Assembly (NCBI GenBank): GCA_030706605.1
Contig: JAUZOE010000003.1
Location: forward strand, 1-64,000
DNA from: Bacteroidota bacterium
Lineage (GTDB): Bacteria; Bacteroidota; Bacteroidia; Chitinophagales; Chitinophagaceae
Reading direction: 5' to 3'
Length of the DNA stretch: 64,000 nucleotides
Shown here: positions 8,093 through 16,118 of the stretch, one piece after another
Position numbering within the stretch: position 1 is the stretch's first letter
How the letters are laid out: each line of letters starts with the position of its first letter
The notes under the pieces: model-generated
Databases searched by the model: none
What the model was told of the DNA's origin: nothing
What the model saw: the letters and a program-made list of their open reading frames with translations, nothing else
Position numbers and translations under genes: made by a program

Positions 8093-9424
8093 ATGAAAAT
8101 CAAATTAAACCATTTAAAAAATATTACCAGTATCCTGCTTTTTTCAATATTCATTTTGGGCTCACCTTCAATCCTGGCCCAAAATAAAAATGAAGAGGTA
8201 AAATTGAATATCCAGTTGAGACCTCGCGCTGAATTTAGAAATGGACTTTTTACGCCCATATTGAAAGGACAAAAACCGGCGGCTTTTGTGGCACAACGCA
8301 GTCGCATCGGACTTATTTATTCGAAAAACCAAAAATTAAAAATCGGGTTAAGTACCCAGGTTGTAACTACCTGGGGAAATGACCCGCAGGTGCAAACAAC
8401 AGCAAATGATATTTCTCTTTACGAGGCCTGGGCTCAGTTCTATTTTAACCCATACTGGAGCGTAAAAGTTGGAAGGCAGATATTGTCTTATGATGACCAA
8501 AGAATACTCGGGGCTTTGGATTGGAACAATGCAGGCCGGAAGCATGACGCAATTTTGCTTGGATTCGATAAAAATAAATTTGAAGCAAATGCAGCTTTTG
8601 CATTTAATCAAAATGCGGAAAAAGTTACCAATACTTATTTTAATAATTCATTGAGCCAGCCCTACAAAGCAATGCAGTTTTTGTGGATGAAATATAAATT
8701 CACAAATGCATTATCTATTTCGGCCCTTGCCCTGGATTTGAATATGCAAAACAGAATTGATTCTTCTGTTTCAAACTTACAAACGCTTGGCGGAAATATT
8801 TACTATAAAAAAGATAAGCTGAACATAACCGGTACCTATTATTACCAGACTGGTAGAAATCCTGTAAATAATTCTTCTTACATAAAAACAAACGCATGGA
8901 TGACTGCAGTTAAAGCAGTTTATGATTTCAATCAAAAAATAGGCTTAGGCATCGGAAGCGACTACCTGAGTGGAAAGGATATGAATTCCACTTCATCAAA
9001 AATTACGTATTTCAATCCATTGTATGGAACGCATCATAAGTTTTACGGATTTATGGATTACTTCTATGTTTCAAGTACCCATGATAATGTAGGACTTTGG
9101 GATTCTTATCTAAATGTGAATTTAAATGCTTCGCAAAAACTGGACTGGCAAATCGCATTGCATCATTTCGAATCTGCCGCAAGAGTAATTAATTACACAG
9201 GCGGAAAAGCCAGTTCTGCATTGGGAAATGAAGCGGACATCACTTTTGGTTTCAAGGTGATGGATAATGTAAAGATTGCCGGAGGATATTCCCAAATGTT
9301 CACAGACCCTTCCATGAAATATGTAAAAAATATTTCAGCAAATCAAAGTATGAAATCACTGCAAAACTGGATTTGGATATCAATAAATATTAATCCCGAT
9401 ATTTTAATTTATAAATCAAAATAA
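8093..9424 (+). CDS. Outer-membrane porin of the alginate-export (AlgE-like) family
   Basis: A Sec signal peptide (about residues 1-29, ending in ILAQ) precedes 414 residues of alternating polar/aromatic beta strands. The N-terminal block (LRPRAEFRNG, FVAQRSRIGL, SLYEAWAQFYF, VKVGRQILSYDDQRI) is characteristic of the alginate-export domain. In Bacteroidota such barrels often sit next to respiratory or metal-uptake genes and are rarely tied to alginate. Here the gene lies between cytochrome c and nirK, with short spacers on both sides, so it may let nitrite, copper or another small solute across the outer membrane. The substrate is not shown by the sequence. Confidence 0.85.
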   Translation: MKIKLNHLKNITSILLFSIFILGSPSILAQNKNEEVKLNIQLRPRAEFRNGLFTPILKGQKPAAFVAQRSRIGLIYSKNQKLKIGLSTQVVTTWGNDPQVQTTANDISLYEAWAQFYFNPYWSVKVGRQILSYDDQRILGALDWNNAGRKHDAILLGFDKNKFEANAAFAFNQNAEKVTNTYFNNSLSQPYKAMQFLWMKYKFTNALSISALALDLNMQNRIDSSVSNLQTLGGNIYYKKDKLNITGTYYYQTGRNPVNNSSYIKTNAWMTAVKAVYDFNQKIGLGIGSDYLSGKDMNSTSSKITYFNPLYGTHHKFYGFMDYFYVSSTHDNVGLWDSYLNVNLNASQKLDWQIALHHFESAARVINYTGGKASSALGNEADITFGFKVMDNVKIAGGYSQMFTDPSMKYVKNISANQSMKSLQNWIWISININPDILIYKSK

Positions 9425-9488
9425 TCTTTTAATAGAGGAAATAGCTTTAAAATATTAATCGCAAAACTCACAATAAAATAAAACCAAA

Positions 9489-10634
9489 ATGAAAAATTTA
9501 AAGTTCCCGATATCAAAGAAAAAACTCGGCAATAGAATAACCACTTTGCTTGTATTGTCATTCGTTATTTTTTTGGCCTCCTGTAAAAATTCCAGCAGCA
9601 CTTCAGTACTAGATCAAAAGAATGATGGCGACGGAGATAATTTACCCAAAGTAACACAAGAAATGGTCGCTCCGCCTTTGTTACCAAAGTTTGACCAGGT
9701 AGATAAAGATGGCCCCCGGGTAGTTCAGGTTACTTTTACAGTTATAGAAAAGAAAATAGAGATAGCGCCTGGCGATTCTATGTGGGTGTTTACATTCAAC
9801 GGCACGGTGCCGGGCCCAATGATCGTAGTTCATCAGGATGATTATATAGAATTGACTTTAAAAAATCCTATTACTAATACGCAAACACACAATATAGATT
9901 TTCATGCTTCAACCGGCGCAATGGGTGGTGGAGAACTAACACTTGTGAATCCCGGCCAGGAAGTAAAATTAAGGTTTAAGGCCACCCGGCCAGGAGTATT
10001 TGTTTATCACTGCGCACCGGGCGGAAGAATGGTTCCTATTCACGTTACTTCCGGCATGAACGGGGCTATTATGGTGTTGCCGCGCGAAGGGCTGAAAGAT
10101 GAAAATGGAAATCCGATTACATTTGACAAAGCGTATTATATAGTTCAGCAGGATTATTATTTGCCGAAAGATAAAGATGGTAAAATTGTAAATATTGCTA
10201 CTCCACAGCAAAGTATTGAAGCTGTAGGAGAAGCGATGAAATCACTGCAGCCAACCCTTCTTCCCTTCAATGGACACTTAGGTGCATTGACTGGTAAAAA
10301 CGCGATGACAGCTAAAGTAGGAGATAAAGTCTTATTCATTACTGCAGAAGCCAACAGAGATACACGAATGCACCTGATAGGAGGTCATGCTGACCTCTAT
10401 TGGCCAGGCGGGAAATTTAATAATAAGCCTTTTACAGATTTTGAAACCTGGGAAGTTCCCGGTGGTTCGGCAGCAGCTACTTTGTATAAATTCAGGGAGC
10501 CAGGTACTTATGCATTCTTAGATCACAACCTGATAGAAGCATTCGATTACGGAGCGATTGCACAGGTAAAAGTGGAAGGGAAATGGGATAGCACTTATAT
10601 GAAGCAGATAGAAAAACCAACAGCAATAAAATAA
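9489..10634 (+). CDS. nirK: Copper-containing nitrite reductase (NO-forming)
   Basis: NirK reduces nitrite to nitric oxide in the periplasm. Two cupredoxin domains are visible, and all metal ligands of the family are present. The type 1 copper ligands are His134, Cys175, His185 and Met190. The type 2 ligands are His139, His174 and His346. The catalytic pair is Asp137 (HNIDFH) and His300 (HLIGGH). The protein is 381 residues with a lipobox (FLASC, Cys32), so it is probably membrane anchored. The type 1 loop reads HCAPGGRMVPIH: it is one residue longer than the classical HCAPPGMVPWH loop and has Ile in place of the usual Trp before the ligand His. It lies downstream of the cytochrome c and porin genes, with ric after it. 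Confidence 0.97.
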   Translation: MKNLKFPISKKKLGNRITTLLVLSFVIFLASCKNSSSTSVLDQKNDGDGDNLPKVTQEMVAPPLLPKFDQVDKDGPRVVQVTFTVIEKKIEIAPGDSMWVFTFNGTVPGPMIVVHQDDYIELTLKNPITNTQTHNIDFHASTGAMGGGELTLVNPGQEVKLRFKATRPGVFVYHCAPGGRMVPIHVTSGMNGAIMVLPREGLKDENGNPITFDKAYYIVQQDYYLPKDKDGKIVNIATPQQSIEAVGEAMKSLQPTLLPFNGHLGALTGKNAMTAKVGDKVLFITAEANRDTRMHLIGGHADLYWPGGKFNNKPFTDFETWEVPGGSAAATLYKFREPGTYAFLDHNLIEAFDYGAIAQVKVEGKWDSTYMKQIEKPTAIK

Positions 10635-10665
10635 CAATTACTCAACAGCAACGGTAGCATTATTT

Positions 10666-10700
10666 GGCAGCACAAAGAGTGCTGCCGGAGAGGTCTTTTT
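10666..10700 (+). terminator. GC-rich hairpin between nirK and ric, possible attenuator or weak terminator
   Basis: GGCAGCAC and GTGCTGCC form a perfect 8-bp stem around a 5-nt AAAGA loop at 10666-10686, in otherwise AT-rich DNA. A short T run follows only after 8 further bases (10695-10699). That is too far for a classical terminator, so it may instead be an attenuator or an mRNA-stability element that sets the nirK:ric ratio. Confidence 0.45.
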
Positions 10701-10725
10701 ACAAACAATATTAAAAATTAAAAAA

Positions 10726-11700
10726 ATGGAAACTTTATTTGAAGAAGAAAAAATTCTTAATGTAACATTACTAGAGCCACGCCTGAAACATCCAACTATC
10801 TTTCAATGGTTTGATGAATCGAAGCCCGGCGAAAGTTTTACCATTCACAACGATCATGATCCGAAACCACTTTACTACCAGCTTTTGGGCGAAAGAGGAA
10901 ATGTTTTCAACTGGGAATACCTGGAACAGGGGCCACAATTATGGAGAGTAAAAATCGGTAAAAAACTCACAGGGGAAAGTGATGAAACACTGGGTGAAAT
11001 TGCAACTAAAGATTTGCGTAAAGCGCAGGTTTTTAAAAAATATGGCCTCGACTTTTGCTGCGGAGGAAAGAAAACAGTGAAAGAAGCCTGCGCCGAAAAA
11101 GGATTAGACGTTACAAAAGTTGAGCAGGAATTACAAAATGCTGATAAAACTTCGTTTACTGCAAGACCTTTACCTTACAACGATTGGAGCCTTGATTTTC
11201 TAGCTGATTATATTGTAAATACCCATCACAGCTATGTAAAAAAAACAGTGCCCGATCTGAGTACTTATGCCGCAAAAGTTGCACGCGTGCATGGCGATCA
11301 TCATCCTGAACTTTTAGAAATAAATAGCCTGGCGCAGATGGTTTGCGAGGAATTGACTTCACATATGGTAAAAGAAGAAAGGGTTTTATTTCCTGCAATA
11401 AAAAAATTGGTCGCTTCAAAAAGTAGTGGCTCCTCATTAGATACCGCAAGTGCTAACCTGATAAAATCAGCGGTCAGCACCATGGAAGAAGAGCATGAAA
11501 CCGTAGGAAATGCGCTTGAGAAAATAAGGCAACTAAGCAGCAATTATACATTGCCTTCAGACGCATGTGCGAGCTATTCGTTCTTATACAAAACGCTTGA
11601 AGAATTCGAAGATGATTTACATACTCATGTTCATTTAGAGAACAATATTTTGTTTCCCAAGTCTCTCAAAATGGAAAAAAATAAAATGCAGCAACCGTAA
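10726..11700 (+). CDS. ric: DUF2249-ScdA/Ric fusion: di-iron iron-sulfur cluster repair protein
   Basis: The 324-residue protein has three parts. A DUF2249 domain (about residues 12-80) has FQWFDESKPGESF and a DHDPKPLYYQL core. A ScdA_N segment follows (about 88-135), with the KKYGLDFCCGGKK signature including Cys111-Cys112. A C-terminal hemerythrin-like domain (about 150-320) carries the di-iron ligands in NTHHSY, HGDHHPE, SHMVKEE, EEHE and HVHLENNILFP. Ric proteins repair iron-sulfur and di-iron centres damaged by NO or peroxide. Placement directly after nirK fits protection from the NO that NirK makes. The DUF2249 domain is usually a separate protein in denitrifiers, so the fusion itself is informative. 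Confidence 0.92.
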   Translation: METLFEEEKILNVTLLEPRLKHPTIFQWFDESKPGESFTIHNDHDPKPLYYQLLGERGNVFNWEYLEQGPQLWRVKIGKKLTGESDETLGEIATKDLRKAQVFKKYGLDFCCGGKKTVKEACAEKGLDVTKVEQELQNADKTSFTARPLPYNDWSLDFLADYIVNTHHSYVKKTVPDLSTYAAKVARVHGDHHPELLEINSLAQMVCEELTSHMVKEERVLFPAIKKLVASKSSGSSLDTASANLIKSAVSTMEEEHETVGNALEKIRQLSSNYTLPSDACASYSFLYKTLEEFEDDLHTHVHLENNILFPKSLKMEKNKMQQP

Positions 11701-11794
11701 AAATTAAAAATATACTTAGTTGATCGCCTTAAGAATACCCGAAACTTCTTATTAAAAATTTCGTTTAAAAAATAATTTTAATTCTTTTAAAAAG

Positions 11795-11866
11795 TGGCCT
11801 CGCCAGGAATCGAACCTGGATCTGGAGCTTCGGAAACTCTTATACTATCCATTGTACTACGAGGCC
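11795..11866 (-). tRNA. tRNA-Arg (anticodon CCG)
   Basis: Read on the minus strand, the acceptor arms GGCCTCG and CGAGGCC pair over 7 bp, the T arm is CCAGG-TTCGATT-CCTGG and the D loop holds AATGGATA. The anticodon loop TTCCGAA gives anticodon CCG (reads CGG, Arg). The anticodon stem has an A-C mismatch at its top pair and a G-U at the bottom. CCA is not encoded. The length is 72 nt with discriminator A. The gene lies 35 bp downstream of marC on the same strand. Confidence 0.93.
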
Positions 11867-11901
11867 TTTATTTATTCTCTTATCAATTATTCTTTATTTC
11901 T

Positions 11902-12495
11902 CTATCTTCCAATTGCTGCAATGTTACTTCCAAATATTTTAACAGCAATGGCTATTAGGATTACTCCGAAAAATTTTCTTACTACTATCAATCCACTTGG
12001 ACCTAATGCCCGCTCTATCCACTTTAGGGATTTTAATACGGCAAAAATAATTATACAATTGATAAGTATACCTGCTAAAATATTAATATCATGGTAATTA
12101 GCTTTTAAAGCCATAATAGTGGTGAGAGTTCCTGATCCGGCAATTAATGGAAAAGCAATAGGCACCAGGCTTCCGCTGTTAGGATTGCTATCTGGTTTAA
12201 AAAACTCCAGACCGAGGATCATTTCCAGACCAAGAATAAAAATTACAATACTCCCTGCTACAGCAAAAGATTGTACATCAAGACCTAAAAGATTTAAAAA
12301 GGGTTTCCCTAAAAATAAAAAAAGAATCATGAAGACACCTGATGCTATGGTAGCCTGTGTGGAACGAATTGAACCTCCCATCTTATCTTTTAAAGAAATT
12401 AGAATAGGGATAGAACCCAAAATATCTATCACCGCAAAAAGGGTAAAAGTGATCGTGATAATTTCCTCGGTTTCTATACGGTCAAAGCTGAACAT
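11902..12495 (-). CDS. marC: MarC-family integral membrane protein
   Basis: The 197-residue protein has six hydrophobic segments and the MarC signatures ITFTLFAVIDILGSIP near residue 15 and PIAFPLIAGSGTLTTIM near residue 110, which form the family's internal duplication. The length matches the family (about 190-220). MarC proteins were once tied to multiple antibiotic resistance but their substrate is unsettled; some are described as amino-acid-related transporters. The gene has its own -7 box and is flanked by tRNA-Arg downstream and an SDR gene upstream on the same strand. Confidence 0.93.
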   Translation of the reverse strand: MFSFDRIETEEIITITFTLFAVIDILGSIPILISLKDKMGGSIRSTQATIASGVFMILFLFLGKPFLNLLGLDVQSFAVAGSIVIFILGLEMILGLEFFKPDSNPNSGSLVPIAFPLIAGSGTLTTIMALKANYHDINILAGILINCIIIFAVLKSLKWIERALGPSGLIVVRKFFGVILIAIAVKIFGSNIAAIGR

Positions 12496-12509
12496 ATAAT
12501 TTATTTTGG

Positions 12510-12517
12510 CAAAAATA
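12510..12517 (-). promoter_or_regulatory. -7 box (TATTTTTG) for marC
   Basis: The minus strand carries TATTTTTG, a TAnnTTTG match, 15 bp upstream of the marC start at 12495. The expected leader would be very short. No -33 TTTG is visible. Confidence 0.45.
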
Positions 12518-12613
12518 ATATAGAAGTCCTTAGTAAATTGAAAGTGTTGATTAAGAAACTGGGTTGATTATTATAAAATTGAATTATCAGGAAATCAAAT
12601 GATTTATAATATG

Positions 12614-13438
12614 CTACAAAAACAAATCTGTATAAAGTTTTCCTCCCGGCAATATCGCATATTTTTCAAGATCTGTAATTCCAGCCTGTTTCAGCACATC
12701 TTCGTCTATAAAAGAATTCCCGGTGCATTCAGAGGAAGGTTTTTGTAAAATATAAAATGCACTGTCGGCAATTATTTCAGGAGTCCGGCTCATTTTAATC
12801 AGCATCTCCCCGCCGAGCAAATTTCTAACTGCTGCAGTAGCTATGGTGGTTCTGGGCCACAGAGTATTCACTGCAATATGATCTTTTTTTAATTCGCCCG
12901 ATAGACCCAATGCAATCATTGTCATATTATATTTGCTCATCGTGTAAGCAATATGGTTAGTAAGCCATTTTTGGTCCAGGTTAATTGGGGGAGATAGATT
13001 AAGAATATGTGCATTATCCCCTTTTCGTAAATAGGGAATGCAGGCTTTGCTTACAAAAAAAGTTCCTTTTACATTGATATCATGCATCAATCCAAATGCT
13101 TTAGCGCTTGTTTGTTCAACGTTTGTAAGCGATATTGCAGATGCATTATTGATCAATATATCAATACCGCCAAAAGTTTCCACAGCTTTTTCCACAGCAT
13201 TTTGTATTTGATCTTCAAACCGGATATCACATTGTACTGCTAATGCTTTCCCTCCTGCGTCTTCTATTTCTTTCGCTGCGCTAAAAATCGTTCCACCCAG
13301 TTTTGGATTTTCTTCTATCGATTTGGCAACCACTACAATGTTCGCCCCTTCGCCTGCCAGCTTTAAAGCTATTGCTTTTCCGATTCCGCGCGATGCACCA
13401 GTTATAAATACAGTTTTATTTTTAAAACTCATGGCCAA
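12614..13438 (-). CDS. Short-chain dehydrogenase/reductase, HSDL2-like
   Basis: The 274-residue protein has a Rossmann fold with the cofactor motif TGASRGIG (residues 14-21), NNAS near residue 100 and the catalytic YTMSK tyrosine/lysine pair near residue 166, with a Ser in LNLSPP before it. The overall pattern (LSPPINLDQKW, LWPRTTIATAAVRNLLGGE) is that of hydroxysteroid-dehydrogenase-like protein 2, an NAD(P)-dependent oxidoreductase linked to fatty-acid or ketone metabolism. The substrate is not known. A second start (Met3, 13432) is equally possible. It has no clear operon partner: marC follows after 118 bp. Confidence 0.9.
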   Translation of the reverse strand: MAMSFKNKTVFITGASRGIGKAIALKLAGEGANIVVVAKSIEENPKLGGTIFSAAKEIEDAGGKALAVQCDIRFEDQIQNAVEKAVETFGGIDILINNASAISLTNVEQTSAKAFGLMHDINVKGTFFVSKACIPYLRKGDNAHILNLSPPINLDQKWLTNHIAYTMSKYNMTMIALGLSGELKKDHIAVNTLWPRTTIATAAVRNLLGGEMLIKMSRTPEIIADSAFYILQKPSSECTGNSFIDEDVLKQAGITDLEKYAILPGGKLYTDLFL

Positions 13439-13763
13439 ATGAATATTTTAGAATATAGAGTTGCTAATTTAGATTGCTTAAATATAGTTGAATTTTTCAA
13501 TCTAAAAATCCGGGGATCAGAAAGTAATTTTGAATAACACCTTTGGTTGCACGATTCTTTGTAATCATATTAAATTTTGAAACAAACTGATAATTATTTT
13601 GAAATTTAATTAAAAACTTTTTCAATGTCTTTTTAACCAAGATTACATTTATTATTTGAAAATGAAGTTAAGTAAATGACATTTAATATTCGAGATTAAG
13701 CGCTACATTTTCTATTATGCGGATATCCTATTTGTACATACATATTTTGTCCGTAAAATCCAG
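13439..13763. other. 325-bp intergenic region between convergent-side rpiB and the SDR gene
   Basis: The region is AT-rich, with no open frame that resembles a gene and no strong hairpin or TAnnTTTG box in either orientation. It contains the upstream region of the SDR gene and the downstream region of rpiB, both on the minus strand. Confidence 0.5.
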
Positions 13764-14216
13764 CTATGAGCAGGCAATTTTATTAACCCTGTTTTGGTGG
13801 CGGCCTCCTTCAAAATCGGTATGGATAAAAATTTCAAGCATTTTTTCTACAATATCTTCCCGAATAAAACGTGCAGGAATGCAAATGATGTTAGCGTTAT
13901 TATGTTTGCGGGCAAGTTCTGCCAATTCTTCGCCCCAGCAAATGGCAGCTCTGATGCCCTGGTGTTTATTGGCGGTAATGGCTACTCCATTTCCACTTCC
14001 GCAAATTAATATTCCGAAAGCAGCTTTTTGATTTTCAACTTCTGTGGCAACAGGATGAGCAAAGTCAGGATAATCAACAGAATCAGCAGAGTGAGTGCCA
14101 AAATCTTTCCAGGTTACATTTTTCCCATCAAGAAAAGAGATGATGGCTTCTTTATAATCGAAACCTGCATGGTCGCAGCCAATGGCTACAGGCAGCGTTA
14201 GGTTGAATGGTGACAT
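13764..14216 (-). CDS. rpiB: Ribose-5-phosphate isomerase B
   Basis: RpiB interconverts ribose 5-phosphate and ribulose 5-phosphate in the pentose-phosphate pathway. The product (150 residues from the chosen start) contains GCDHAGFDYKE at the N-terminus, the active-site ICGSGNGVAITANK with its catalytic-type Cys, and CWGEELAELARKHNNANI. The family length is about 145-160. I chose the ATG at 14216 because an in-frame ATG at 14237 falls inside a -7 promoter box and so cannot be in the resulting mRNA. RpiB complements the gnd-zwf-pgl operon at 44-47 kb. Confidence 0.95.
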   Translation of the reverse strand: MSPFNLTLPVAIGCDHAGFDYKEAIISFLDGKNVTWKDFGTHSADSVDYPDFAHPVATEVENQKAAFGILICGSGNGVAITANKHQGIRAAICWGEELAELARKHNNANIICIPARFIREDIVEKMLEIFIHTDFEGGRHQNRVNKIACS

Positions 14217-14234
14217 GGCTATCTTTTTTTGATA

Positions 14235-14242
14235 CAAAGGTA
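14235..14242 (-). promoter_or_regulatory. -7 box (TACCTTTG) for rpiB; decides the start codon
   Basis: The minus strand has TACCTTTG, an exact TAnnTTTG match. It overlaps the upstream in-frame ATG at 14235-14237, which supports translation from the ATG at 14216. Confidence 0.55.
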
Positions 14243-14443
14243 AAACATTGAAACAGATTCTCTGGATTTTTAAGATTAGTAGATTTTTCTTATATTTTTT
14301 AAAATGCTTTTTTTCATAAATAACATCTTTCCTTCATGGAAGTCTATATTACCGGTATAATTAAAAAAATAAATAAATCTCCTTTCAATTTCAATCGCAT
14401 GCTGTATAATTGCAAATATTGGTTTATCTAAAATGTAATCTTT

Positions 14444-15193
14444 ATGAAATTATTAGAAAATAAAGTAGCTATAGTAACAGGGGGTAGTCGGGGTATTGGC
14501 GAGGCTATTGCTTTAAAATTAGCTGAAAGTGGTGCTCACGTTGCATTTACTTATGTTAGTAGTGATGAAAAAGCAAAATTGTTGGAAGAAAAAATTAAGG
14601 CGTTAGGTGTAAAAGCAAAAGCCTATAAAAGTAATGCCGCTAATTTTCAGGAATGTGAATCTATGGTGAATGAGGTAATCAAAGAATTTGGCCAAATAGA
14701 TATTTGTGTAAATAATGCCGGTATTTCAAAAGATAATCTTTTGCTTAGAATGTCTCCCGAACAATGGGAAGAAGTGATCAATACAAACTTGACAAGTGTA
14801 TTTAATATGACTAAGCAAGTGATTCGCCCAATGATGAAAGCAAGAAATGGAAGTATCATTAACATGAGTTCGATTGTTGGAGTGAGGGGCAATGCTGGCC
14901 AAAGCAGTTACGCAGCGAGCAAAGCTGGTATTATAGGATTTACAAAATCAATAGCAGCAGAACTTGGCAGTCGTAATATAAGGTGCAATGCCATAGCGCC
15001 GGGTTTTGTAGAAACCGACATGACACATTATTTAAAAGAGGGAGAATCAGCAAAAGCATTTTTAGATAAAATACCTTTGGGCAGGTTTGGAAGTGCTGAA
15101 GAAATTGCGAATGTTACTCTTTTTCTTGCAAGTGAAATGAGTTCATATATCACCGGGCAGGTATTAAGCACTTGCGGCGGATTGAATATATGA
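14444..15193 (+). CDS. fabG: 3-oxoacyl-[acyl-carrier-protein] reductase
   Basis: FabG reduces 3-oxoacyl-ACP with NADPH in type II fatty-acid synthesis. The 249-residue protein has TGGSRGIGEAIA near residue 12, NNAGIS near residue 89, a catalytic Ser in INMSSIVGVRGN, the YAASK Tyr/Lys pair near residue 154, and the C-terminal IPLGRFGSAEEIAN and SYITGQVLSTCGG motifs typical of FabG. In FabG the last motif is usually followed by DGG, while here it reads CGG. It stands alone, followed 70 bp later by the carbonic anhydrase gene. Confidence 0.95.
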   Translation: MKLLENKVAIVTGGSRGIGEAIALKLAESGAHVAFTYVSSDEKAKLLEEKIKALGVKAKAYKSNAANFQECESMVNEVIKEFGQIDICVNNAGISKDNLLLRMSPEQWEEVINTNLTSVFNMTKQVIRPMMKARNGSIINMSSIVGVRGNAGQSSYAASKAGIIGFTKSIAAELGSRNIRCNAIAPGFVETDMTHYLKEGESAKAFLDKIPLGRFGSAEEIANVTLFLASEMSSYITGQVLSTCGGLNI

Positions 15194-15263
15194 GTTTCTT
15201 CTTTTTACGGATTTATTCAAATAATTAGATTGGTATACAAGTTTTCAAAATAAAAAAAATCAA

Positions 15264-15896
15264 GTGGAAGCGTATAAAAAACTTTTAGAAAATAACAAGA
15301 AATGGGCGTCTCTTCAGATTAAAGAAGACCCGGAATATTTTGAACGTCTTACTGAATTGCAATCGCCGGAAATATTATGGATAGGGTGTAGTGACAGCCG
15401 GGTTCCTGCAGATAGAATCACCGGTACTCATCCTGGAGAAATATTTGTTCATCGTAACATAGCCAACCTTGTTGTTCACACAGATTTGAATATGTTAAGC
15501 GTGTTGCAGTTTGCTGTAGAAATTTTAAAAGTGAGGCATATCATTGTTTGCGGGCATCATAATTGTGGAGGTGTCGCTGCGGCAATGTCTAACCAAAGTT
15601 ATGGCCTCATGGACCAGTGGATTTGGAACATAAAAAATGTATACCGTATGCATCGACAGGAAATAGATGCCTTGCCTACTTACGCAGAAAAGCATCATTT
15701 GCTTACAGAATTAAATGTAAAAGAACAAGTGATGAATCTTGCAAAAACTTCTATCATTCAAAATGCGTGGAGACATGGTGAGGTACCTTACCTGCATGGG
15801 TGGGTTTATGATCTGCGGGATGGAATTATTAACCCCGTTTTTGAAATGAATTCCGATACTCCTTCAGATCCTATTTTTGAATTAAATAATATTTGA
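15264..15896 (+). CDS. can: Beta-class carbonic anhydrase
   Basis: The enzyme hydrates CO2 to bicarbonate. The zinc site is complete: Cys42, Asp44 and Arg46 in GCSDSRVPAD, and His98 and Cys101 in GHHNCGG. The 210-residue length and the RMHRQEIDALP/HGWVYDLRDG pattern fit the family. Translation appears to begin at GTG (15264), because the first downstream ATG would remove most of the fold. Na+/H+ antiporter genes follow on the same strand, so the local set handles bicarbonate, protons and sodium together (inference). Confidence 0.95.
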   Translation: MEAYKKLLENNKKWASLQIKEDPEYFERLTELQSPEILWIGCSDSRVPADRITGTHPGEIFVHRNIANLVVHTDLNMLSVLQFAVEILKVRHIIVCGHHNCGGVAAAMSNQSYGLMDQWIWNIKNVYRMHRQEIDALPTYAEKHHLLTELNVKEQVMNLAKTSIIQNAWRHGEVPYLHGWVYDLRDGIINPVFEMNSDTPSDPIFELNNI

Positions 15897-16118
15897 AATT
15901 CATCTTCCGGTTAACGGATTGGTATTATTAAATTTTTTAAGCCTCTAAGGCGTAACTTTAGTGGATTCAAAATTATTTAAAATGACACTTCTTCATAATG
16001 TCGGGAATTTTTTCTGGAAAATAATAAAAGCCATTTTTGTAAGAGAAAAAGATTGCTGTAAATAATAATTTCCAACAAAATTAGTTTCCCATGAAGCTGG
16101 GCTTTAAAGAGATTTTAA

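Noticed and set aside
4089-11700. Genomic-island or mobile origin of the nitrite cluster
   Set aside because: There is no integrase, transposase, terminal repeat or clear composition shift. tRNA-Arg lies next to it, but I found no repeated tRNA end that would mark an attachment site.
11852-12499. Plus-strand frames overlapping marC
   Set aside because: They are antisense shadows; the MarC protein on the minus strand has clear family signatures.
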